Origin: Desulfobacula sp. | GTDB lineage: Bacteria > Desulfobacterota > Desulfobacteria > Desulfobacterales > Desulfobacteraceae | NCBI GenBank assembly: GCA_029940245.1 | Contig: JAOZRF010000195.1 | Span: 1-5,894, forward strand | Length of the DNA stretch: 5,894 bases | Direction: 5' to 3' | Shown: positions 1-5,894 of the stretch, in pieces | How positions within the stretch are numbered: the first letter of the stretch is position 1 | How the letters are laid out: the number at the start of each line of letters is the position of its first letter | Notes under the pieces: model-generated | The model's input: only the letters and a program-made list of their open reading frames with translations | The model's database searches: none | What the model was told of the DNA's origin: nothing | Translations under genes and position numbers: made by a program

Positions 1-159
1 TGCAAGAATATAAAGATCTTCTATATAGAGCCCGTTTTTTCCCTGCCATGTGGAATAGTTAAAAAAGTAAACTTTCGAATGGCGGTCTCCGATAGATTTA
101 ATTTCTCGGCTATTTCCGTATTGGGTGTTCTGCCATAGGGTAGCAATGAAAGTTAACAA
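1..159 (-). pseudogene. GNAT N-acetyltransferase fragment, N-terminally truncated and cut by the window edge
   Basis: One minus-strand frame is open from 159 to the left edge. Its last 24 codons (72-1) read FFNYSTWQGKNGLYIEDLY and a few flanking residues. This matches the central strand and acceptor region of diamine/thialysine-type GNAT acetyltransferases (family pattern FFxNxSTxxGxxGLYLEDLYV), normally found some 60-70 residues into the protein and followed by the RGxGxG acetyl-CoA loop, which would lie outside the window. Here only about 29 codons precede it before an in-frame TAA (162-160), they do not look GNAT-like, and there is no in-frame ATG. A TTG at 159 preceded by AGGA (173-170) is a possible but poor start. 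The fragment is most simply a decayed or truncated gene; a true gene with an unusual short N-terminus is the alternative. It is separated from the upstream operon by the strong terminator. Confidence 0.5.
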
Positions 160-204
160 TTAAAAGGTTCCTATCATGGCATGTGGCAAAATACAAGTTC
201 GAAT

Positions 205-218
205 ATCGAATATTCGAT
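205..218. promoter_or_regulatory. 14 bp perfect palindrome, possible operator
   Basis: ATCGAATATTCGAT is a perfect palindrome. It overlaps a tandem pair of the 7-mer TCGAATA (199-205 and 206-212). The site lies just past the operon terminator and about 45 bases before the GNAT-like reading frame on the minus strand, where a promoter for the next leftward gene would be expected. I could not place convincing -35 and -10 boxes around it, and no matching regulator family is recognised. An operator role is inference from symmetry and position only. Confidence 0.3.
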
Positions 219-227
219 TATCATATC

Positions 228-281
228 AAAAAAAGTGCTATTTGGCCAAAATGCCAACCCTGGCATTTTGGCCAAATAGCA
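228..281 (-). terminator. Strong Rho-independent terminator for the carB-purF-radical SAM unit
   Basis: Arms 236-256 and 261-281 are perfect inverted repeats of 21 bases separated by the 4-base loop 257-260 (GGGT on the minus strand). On the minus strand the stem is followed by one C and then seven Ts (234-228). The plus-strand exit from the stem has no T-run, so the signal points leftward. It lies 113 nt past the radical SAM stop and fits the end of the operon. The stem is longer than most intrinsic terminators, and each arm contains the 10 bp palindrome TTTGGCCAAA (241-250 and 267-276), so the element might also be a dispersed repeat that serves as a terminator. Confidence 0.8.
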
Positions 282-383
282 AAATTATTTAAAAAAATGC
301 GATTTTATAAATCTTTATAAGCCTTGCCCGGCAGTGGTTTAGCTGAATTTTGGATTGGCAAAAAATGAGTGCCCTGTTATCGA

Positions 384-410
384 CTAAAAAACCTTATGAA
401 GGATTTTTAG
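384..410 (-). terminator. Weak intrinsic-terminator-like hairpin at the end of the radical SAM gene
   Basis: Two 12-base arms (384-395 and 399-410) are inverted repeats with one mismatch around a 3-base loop. On the minus strand the core is CCTT-CAT-AAGG, flanked by an A-run on the left arm and TTTTTT on the right arm. The TAA stop codon of the radical SAM gene lies in the loop and right arm. Only two G-C pairs hold the core in addition to one outer pair, so termination here would be partial at best. Confidence 0.4.
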
Positions 411-1398
411 AAAGCTCTTCTTTCAGCATGCAGCATGCAATGAGATATTCCGGAGTTCCATCCTGGCGATAAGAAAGGTTCTGAGGCTGAATCATTTTGT
501 TCATGACACAGCCTTCCGGGATGGTGAGGCCGAACAAGTCTTTCTCATTAATTTTAGGGGTGGTAATTAATTGATTGTTTTTTATTTCATGGGAATGCAA
601 CGGAAAATCTTCGCAGACAGGGCATTGATAAACCCTTCCGTTTGGAAATATAAAATAATTATCTGCCACAATACCTGCACATTGAAATATGTCCTCTTTG
701 TTTAGAAATACCTTGGGATAGGTCACAACAATGCCATGAGCAGCAATCTTTTCGGCAATTTCTGGAATGGTGGATAGCCAGGTTTCTCTGGTCACCTGAA
801 GTTTTTCATCCGTGTTTGAAGACTTGCCTCTTATGCCGATCACCTGGATAAAAAAACGTTTGATACCCAGATTTTTGACAAGATCCGGCATCAGTTCCAG
901 CTCATGAATATTCATATCTGAAACAGTATAGATCATCGAGCATGAAAAGTTTTTGGTAAGCGATTTCTGTATACCCTCCATTACCTTGTCGTAGCTTCCT
1001 TTTCCTCTGATGTCATCATTTGTTTTTTTTGTGGCGCCATCCAGTGAAAAAGACAGGAAATCAACATCATTCGGGGTTATGTTGTCCAGGATGTTATGGA
1101 AGAGATATCCATTGGTATCTATTGTGATGGATTTGAACCCAAGGCGTTTCGCCGCTTTAACCGCCAGATGAAGATCCGGGTGAAGGGTGGGTTCACCCCC
1201 AAGAAAAATGACATTGGTCTTGGAAGCCTTGTCTGAAAAAATGCCGAGCCAGTTTCGTATGGTTTCAATATCAAGGGTGTTGGCTCCGTGCTGATCCTTG
1301 TTAATATAGCAATGGGTGCAGCAAAGGTTGCACTTTGTTAAAATATGAAAAAAGAGATTGGAGGAATCCTTTGAAAATGCAACTGTCCTGGTTGTCAT
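394..1398 (-). CDS. Radical SAM protein with SPASM/twitch-like C-terminal cysteine region
   Basis: The 334-residue product has a radical SAM core: the cluster motif CX3CX2C at Cys23, Cys27 and Cys30 (in KCNLCCTHCYI), a GGEPTLHPDL SAM-binding segment (67-76), TIDTNG (92-97) and SFSLDGA (116-122) followed by DIRGKGSYDKVMEGI, as in SPASM-type enzymes. The C-terminal part begins Cys240-X13-Gly254-X4-Cys259, the opening pattern of SPASM/twitch domains. Further cysteines are 262, 297, 322 and 323. It lacks the full seven-cysteine SPASM set, so one auxiliary [4Fe-4S] cluster (twitch-like) is the likelier reading; this is inferred. Such enzymes modify peptides or proteins or build cofactors, but nothing here identifies the substrate, and no precursor-peptide gene is adjacent. 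The chosen ATG lies one base past the purF stop with a weak GGGA upstream. An in-frame Met at 1458 would add 20 non-family-like residues and overlap purF by 59 nt. Position suggests co-expression with carB-purF. Confidence 0.9.
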   Translation of the reverse strand: MTTRTVAFSKDSSNLFFHILTKCNLCCTHCYINKDQHGANTLDIETIRNWLGIFSDKASKTNVIFLGGEPTLHPDLHLAVKAAKRLGFKSITIDTNGYLFHNILDNITPNDVDFLSFSLDGATKKTNDDIRGKGSYDKVMEGIQKSLTKNFSCSMIYTVSDMNIHELELMPDLVKNLGIKRFFIQVIGIRGKSSNTDEKLQVTRETWLSTIPEIAEKIAAHGIVVTYPKVFLNKEDIFQCAGIVADNYFIFPNGRVYQCPVCEDFPLHSHEIKNNQLITTPKINEKDLFGLTIPEGCVMNKMIQPQNLSYRQDGTPEYLIACCMLKEELSKNPS

Positions 1399-1399
1399 G

Positions 1400-2827
1400 C
1401 TATCCCATACACTGTTTGGTAAAATCCGGGTCAAAAGGAACCGGGTAGTTTCCGTCAAAACATGCTTTACAAAAGTTTTGCTCTGGATTTTTTACCCCGG
1501 ATGCCTCCAGCATACCTTTAATGGAAAGATAATGCAAAGAATCAAGGCCAAGGTGGTCCCGTAATTTATCTATTGACATTTGAGCCGCAATCAGTTCTCC
1601 TTTGGATGAAAAATCTATACCATAATAACAGGGAAATTTATGGGGCGGGCAGGAGACACGCATATGAACCTTTTTAACCCCGAGTTCACGCAAGGCTTTG
1701 ACACGGGTTTTTGCAGTGGTACCTCGAATAATGGAATCTTCAATAATGATAATATCTTTGCCTTTGATCAACTCCCTGACCGGGTTGAGCTTTACCCGAA
1801 CTGTAAAATCACGCATGGACTGAGTGGGCTGGATAAAGCTTCGACCCACGTAATGATTCCGAATCATGCCCATTTCAAAAGGAATCCCCGATTCTCTGGC
1901 ATACCCTATGGCAGCATAATTGCCTGAATCCGGGAACGGCATGACAAGGTCTGCATCCACAGGGGCTTCCTGGGCCAGTCTCTGGCCATGGGCTTTTCTC
2001 ATCTTATAGACATTCTTTCCATCAATGGTGGAATCGGGCCTGGCAAAGTAGATATATTCAAATATGCATAAGGATTTATGACTGGCGGCCTTGGGGTGTT
2101 TAATGCTTTTAATACCGTCTTCATTAATAATAACGATCTCTCCTGGATCAAGTTCCCGGATGAATTCTGCCTGGATCAGATCAAAGGCACAGGTTTCAGA
2201 TGCCAGGACATAATGGCCGTTGAGTTTTCCCAGTGCCAGGGGTCTGAAGCCATTAGGGTCTTTCATGCCGATGATCTCCCCCTTACAGGTTAAAAGGATC
2301 ATGGAATAGGCCCCTTCAATTTTTGAAACTGCTTTTAAAACAGCGCTCTCAACATCCCCTTTAATTAAATTTTTAATAAACAAATGGAGGAAAACCTCAG
2401 AATCCATGGTGGTCTGGAAAATGGAACCATGTTCTTCCAGTTCTTCTTTGAGAATATGGGCATTTACCAGGTTCCCGTTGTGGGCAACGGCATAGGAGCG
2501 GTGTCTGTGGTTGACGACAAAGGGCTGGGCATTGGTTAATACGGAATCCCCCGTGGTGGAATACCGGACGTGCCCTATGGCAGAACCGCCTTCGATTCTT
2601 TCCAGATCATCCATGTTAAAGATTTCAGGTACAAGCCCCATTCCCTTGTGGGAAAAAATTTTATCATTTTCTCCTCTGTTTACTGAAATGCCCGCACTTT
2701 CCTGGCCCCGGTGCTGGAGGGCATACAGACCGAAATAGGTGATTTTGGCAGCTTCACTATGCCTATACAGTCCGAACACCCCGCATTCATCCCTGGGCCG
2801 TTCATTTTCAAACAATTGATTATTCAT
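1400..2827 (-). CDS. purF: Amidophosphoribosyltransferase (glutamine PRPP amidotransferase), Fe-S type
   Basis: PurF converts PRPP and glutamine to 5-phosphoribosylamine, the committed step of purine synthesis. The chosen ATG gives 475 residues, a normal length. The N-terminus [19 protein letters not shown] places the catalytic nucleophile at Cys15 behind a 14-residue propeptide that would be removed, as in the Bacillus-type enzyme. The glutaminase half shows RYSTTG (88-93), HNGNL (116-120) and TTMDSEVF (139-146). The phosphoribosyltransferase half shows PFPDSG (297-302) and the PRPP loop [13 protein letters not shown] (359-371). Cys254, Cys400, Cys453 and Cys456 sit where the Bacillus enzyme binds its [4Fe-4S] cluster ([31 protein letters not shown]), so this is probably the oxygen-sensitive form. 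The ATG lies inside the last codons of carB (8 nt overlap). The upstream Shine-Dalgarno match is weak (GGGA), which suggests translational coupling. The frame stays open further into carB to 2974, but that extension does not resemble PurF. Confidence 0.97.
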   Translation of the reverse strand: MNNQLFENERPRDECGVFGLYRHSEAAKITYFGLYALQHRGQESAGISVNRGENDKIFSHKGMGLVPEIFNMDDLERIEGGSAIGHVRYSTTGDSVLTNAQPFVVNHRHRSYAVAHNGNLVNAHILKEELEEHGSIFQTTMDSEVFLHLFIKNLIKGDVESAVLKAVSKIEGAYSMILLTCKGEIIGMKDPNGFRPLALGKLNGHYVLASETCAFDLIQAEFIRELDPGEIVIINEDGIKSIKHPKAASHKSLCIFEYIYFARPDSTIDGKNVYKMRKAHGQRLAQEAPVDADLVMPFPDSGNYAAIGYARESGIPFEMGMIRNHYVGRSFIQPTQSMRDFTVRVKLNPVRELIKGKDIIIIEDSIIRGTTAKTRVKALRELGVKKVHMRVSCPPHKFPCYYGIDFSSKGELIAAQMSIDKLRDHLGLDSLHYLSIKGMLEASGVKNPEQNFCKACFDGNYPVPFDPDFTKQCMG

Positions 2828-5800
2828 CTTTATTTTCCCGGTGGTAGTCTTGAATCGGTTTAACAGAAAGCGTTTCTTTTTTAAGGGCATGGATGGCACT
2901 GCAGATAGCTCTTGTACCGTCTGTTGTGGTTGCATAAGGGATTTTATATTTAATGGCGGCACGCCGTATTTCATACCCGTCCCGCTTGGTCTGGCTTGAG
3001 GCCCCTGTATTTAAAATAAACTGCACTTCATTGTTGGTCACGGCATCCACAACATGGGGCCGGCCGGCAGAGACTTTTTTAACCAGTTTTGTGGGCACGT
3101 CATTTTCTTCAAGAAACCGGGCAGTTCCTCTTGTGGCCATGATGGTGAATCCCATTTTATAAAAGTTTCTGGCAACGGGCAGGGCAGCCGGTTTGTCCTT
3201 GTCCTGGACGCTGACAAACACCGTGCCTTCAGTGGGAAGTTTTTGCCCGGCAGCCAGTTGGGATTTGGCAACGGCCGCACCCAGGTCTTTATCAATTCCC
3301 ATGACCTCACCCGTGGATTTCATTTCAGGTCCCAGGACCGGGTCAACATTATCAAACCGGTCAAAGGGCATGACCGCTTCTTTAACACAATAATACGACG
3401 GGATAATTTCCCTGGTATATCCCAGTTCATCAAGGGTTTTGCCCAGCATGACCTTTGTTGCAAGCTTGGCCAGGGGGATGCCGATGGCTTTGGATACAAA
3501 GGGAATGGTTCTGGAAGCCCTTGGGTTGACTTCTATAATGTAGACAGTGTCATTCATGATGCCAAACTGGATGTTCATCAGGCCCTTAACATTCAGTTCT
3601 TTGGCAATAGCCCTTGCTGCTGCTGCCATTTCATCAATATGGGCTTGAGAAATAGAGTATGGGGGTAACACACAGGCAGAGTCTCCGGAATGGATACCGG
3701 CTTCTTCAATATGTTCCATCATGCCGCCGATAATGGTTTTCTTACCATCTGAAATGACATCTACATCCAGTTCAAAGGCTTCTTCAAGGAATTTGTCAAT
3801 GAGGACGGGCTTGTCAGGGGATGCCTGGACAGCCAGCTCAAAGTATTGTTCAAGATCGCTTTCATCATACACAATTTTCATGGCACGGCCGCCCAGGACA
3901 AAAGAAGGTCGAACCATGACCGGATATCCGATATCTCTTGCCACTTTTCGTGCCTCGTCATAACTGAACGCAATGCCGTTTTCAGGCTGCCGAAGCTTAA
4001 GTTTATTGAGCATTGCCTGGAAAAGATCCCTGTCTTCGGCCCGGTCAATGCTTTCAGGGCTGGTCCCGATGATGGGCACGCCAGCTTTCTGAAGATCCGT
4101 GGCCAGGTTCAGGGGCGTTTGCCCGCCAAACTGAACAATGACACCATAGGGCTTTTCTTTTTCAACAATGTGAAGCACGTCCTCCAGAGTGACCGGTTCA
4201 AAGTAGAGTTTGTCCGAGGTGTCATAGTCTGTGGAAACTGTCTCAGGGTTGGAGTTGACCATAATGGATTCCACGCCTTCTTCTTTCAATGCAAAAGAGG
4301 CATGCACACAGCAATAGTCAAATTCAATCCCCTGACCTATTCTGTTGGGTCCGCCACCCAGGATAATGACTTTTTTCCTGTCCGATACCCTGGCTTCGCA
4401 TTCTGTTTCATAGGTGGAGTAGTAATATGGCGTGACAGCCCTAAATTCTGCGGCACAGGTATCCACCAGTTTGTAAACCGGAATAATGCCCAGGGCTTTT
4501 CGTGTTTTTTCAATCTGTTTTTCCGTCAGACGTGTCATGTACGCCAGCTGCTTATCCGAGAATCCGTATTTTTTTGCCTTTTCAAAGAGATCACGGGGCA
4601 GGTCCTTGCCGGCAAGCGTTATCTGTTTTTCAAGATCCACGATCTGTTTCATCTGGTTCAGGAACCAGGGATCTATGCGGGTCAGTTCATGGATCATGGT
4701 AATGGGCATGCCGTGTTCAATGGCATATTTGATGTAGAACAGCCGCTGGGAATTGGGGGTGGACAGTTTGTACTCCAGCTCGTTGCCGGAAACACTGCCG
4801 GGAAGCGGATCTTTTCCATCTGCCCCAAACCCTGCCCGGCCGATTTCAAGGGACCGCAAGCCTTTTTGAAATGCTTCCTTAAAGGTTCTGCCAATGGACA
4901 TGGTTTCACCCACGGATTTCATGGCCGTTGTCAGAATATCTTCTGTTTCGGGAAATTTTTCAAAGGTCCATCTGGGGATTTTTACCACACAATAATCAAT
5001 GGACGGTTCAAAACAGGCCAGGGTTTCTCCGGTGATATCATTGGGGATTTCATCCAGGGTATAGCCGACTGCCAGTTTGGCGGCAATTTTTGCAATGGGA
5101 AATCCCGTGGCCTTGGAGGCGAGAGCCGAACTTCGGGATACTCTCGGATTCATCTCCACCACAATCATATCCCCGTTTTCAGGATTGATGGCAAACTGGA
5201 CATTAGATCCGCCGGTATCCACGCCGATCTCCCGCATGATGGCAATGGAAGCATCTCTGAGTTTCTGAAATTCCTTGTCCGAAAGGGTCTGAGTCGGGGC
5301 CACTGTGATGGAGTCGCCCGTATGAACACCCATGGCATCCACATTTTCAATGGAACAGATAATGACCACATTATCGGCATGATCCCGCATGACTTCCAGC
5401 TCATACTCTTTCCAGCCCAGGACGGATTCTTCCAGCATCACCTGGGTGATACGGCTGGCGTCAAGGCCTGATTTTGTAAGAAACGCCAGTTCTTCGGCAT
5501 TGTAAGCCACCCCGCCGCCCGTTCCGCCAAGGGTAAAGCTGGGTCTGACAATAATGGGAAAGCCGATACGCTTAGAAATTTCTTCAACTTCCTGCATGTT
5601 GGTGGCAAATCCGCTTTTGGGAATCTTTAAGCCGATTTTATTCATGGCATTCCTGAAAAGTTCCCGGTCCTCGGCTTTATTAATGGAATCTTCAGAAGCC
5701 CCGATCATCTCAACATTATATTTTTTAAGGATACCGGTTTTAGCCGCTTCCATGGCCGTGTTCAAACCGGTCTGGCCGCCAAGGGTGGGCAGCAGGGCAT

Positions 5801-5894
5801 CTGGCCGTTCTTTTTCAATGACCTTAATAATGGTTTCAGGGGTGACCGGTTCAATATACACCCTGTCGGCAGTTTCAGGGTCGGTCATGATGGT
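2820..5894 (-). CDS. carB: Carbamoyl-phosphate synthase large subunit, 5' end outside window
   Basis: This subunit makes carbamoyl phosphate from bicarbonate, two ATP and ammonia channelled from the glutaminase subunit CarA, for pyrimidine and arginine synthesis in the cytoplasm. The window holds 1024 residues. By alignment from memory with E. coli CarB (1073 aa), about 53 N-terminal residues are missing, so the Met at 5888 is internal (the TIMTDPE motif), not the start. Visible in order: first ATP-grasp unit with the GGTGGG loop (about 5510-5530) and [18 protein letters not shown] (about 5100-5157); the oligomerisation region (about 4890-4382); the second ATP-grasp unit starting at [20 protein letters not shown], with [15 protein letters not shown] and [16 protein letters not shown]; and a C-terminal MGS-like allosteric domain (about 3236-2823). 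In that domain the residues matching E. coli K954, T974, T977, K993, N1015 and T1016 are all present, so nucleotide (UMP-type) control is likely. No frameshift is seen. carA presumably lies upstream, outside the window. The stop TAA overlaps the purF start. Confidence 0.98.
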   Translation of the reverse strand, partial: TIMTDPETADRVYIEPVTPETIIKVIEKERPDALLPTLGGQTGLNTAMEAAKTGILKKYNVEMIGASEDSINKAEDRELFRNAMNKIGLKIPKSGFATNMQEVEEISKRIGFPIIVRPSFTLGGTGGGVAYNAEELAFLTKSGLDASRITQVMLEESVLGWKEYELEVMRDHADNVVIICSIENVDAMGVHTGDSITVAPTQTLSDKEFQKLRDASIAIMREIGVDTGGSNVQFAINPENGDMIVVEMNPRVSRSSALASKATGFPIAKIAAKLAVGYTLDEIPNDITGETLACFEPSIDYCVVKIPRWTFEKFPETEDILTTAMKSVGETMSIGRTFKEAFQKGLRSLEIGRAGFGADGKDPLPGSVSGNELEYKLSTPNSQRLFYIKYAIEHGMPITMIHELTRIDPWFLNQMKQIVDLEKQITLAGKDLPRDLFEKAKKYGFSDKQLAYMTRLTEKQIEKTRKALGIIPVYKLVDTCAAEFRAVTPYYYSTYETECEARVSDRKKVIILGGGPNRIGQGIEFDYCCVHASFALKEEGVESIMVNSNPETVSTDYDTSDKLYFEPVTLEDVLHIVEKEKPYGVIVQFGGQTPLNLATDLQKAGVPIIGTSPESIDRAEDRDLFQAMLNKLKLRQPENGIAFSYDEARKVARDIGYPVMVRPSFVLGGRAMKIVYDESDLEQYFELAVQASPDKPVLIDKFLEEAFELDVDVISDGKKTIIGGMMEHIEEAGIHSGDSACVLPPYSISQAHIDEMAAAARAIAKELNVKGLMNIQFGIMNDTVYIIEVNPRASRTIPFVSKAIGIPLAKLATKVMLGKTLDELGYTREIIPSYYCVKEAVMPFDRFDNVDPVLGPEMKSTGEVMGIDKDLGAAVAKSQLAAGQKLPTEGTVFVSVQDKDKPAALPVARNFYKMGFTIMATRGTARFLEENDVPTKLVKKVSAGRPHVVDAVTNNEVQFILNTGASSQTKRDGYEIRRAAIKYKIPYATTTDGTRAICSAIHALKKETLSVKPIQDYHRENKDE

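Noticed and set aside
3..62. Plus-strand frame ending in LLYRARFFPAMWNS and a stop, which could be the tail of a gene entering from the left.
   Set aside because: It overlaps the recognisable GNAT segment on the opposite strand, and I know no family with this ending. The GNAT reading explains the same bases better.
425..438. A perfect tandem 7-mer AGCATGC, twice.
   Set aside because: It falls inside the radical SAM gene, where it encodes the Cys-Cys-Met-Leu stretch. Two copies of a 7-mer are too few to claim a repeat element.
1399..1458. An upstream in-frame Met at 1458 for the radical SAM gene.
   Set aside because: It would add 20 residues that are the out-of-frame reading of the purF tail. 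The ATG at 1398 sits directly after the purF stop and leaves a normal distance to the cysteine motif.
2828..2974. A 49-codon N-terminal extension of purF reaching back into carB.
   Set aside because: The extension does not resemble PurF, whereas the ATG at 2827 gives the expected short propeptide before the catalytic cysteine.
3846..5471. A 541-codon open frame on the plus strand opposite carB.
   Set aside because: It is fully antisense to a well-conserved carB, its peptide has no recognisable domain and is rich in Phe, Gly and His as expected for the complement of biased codons. It is a shadow frame.

Overview
The window comes from a bacterial chromosome and is read almost entirely on the minus strand. 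Three genes run leftward in a tight block: carB (its first ~53 codons lie beyond the right edge), purF, and a radical SAM gene. carB and purF overlap by 8 nt, and the radical SAM ATG lies one base after the purF stop, so all three are probably one transcription unit. The protein sequences look like those of an anaerobic, Desulfobacteraceae-like member of the Desulfobacterota. That is a judgement from protein style: a [4Fe-4S]-type PurF, a low-to-moderate GC carB, and an iron-sulfur radical enzyme in the operon. It was not tested by a search.

Region by region (right to left, the direction of transcription): 5894-2820 is carB, the large subunit of carbamoyl-phosphate synthase, which feeds pyrimidine and arginine synthesis. 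2827-1400 is purF, amidophosphoribosyltransferase, the first committed step of purine synthesis. 1398-394 is a radical SAM enzyme with a second cysteine set near the C-terminus; its substrate is unknown. 393-228 is AT-rich and non-coding. It holds a small hairpin overlapping the end of the radical SAM gene and then a very strong terminator-like hairpin (21 bp perfect stem, 4 nt loop, seven Ts). Beyond it, 227-160 carries a 14 bp perfect palindrome inside a short tandem repeat, and 159-1 contains a recognisable piece of a GNAT acetyltransferase that lacks its normal N-terminus and runs off the left edge.

Functionally, the two recognised enzymes are both glutamine/ammonia-using entry points of nucleotide synthesis. 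Linking their translation would balance pyrimidine and purine supply. The radical SAM gene has no evident role in either pathway and is the main functional unknown. No convincing new multi-gene system is visible; the parts that deserve a second look are the radical SAM protein and the palindrome-rich left end.
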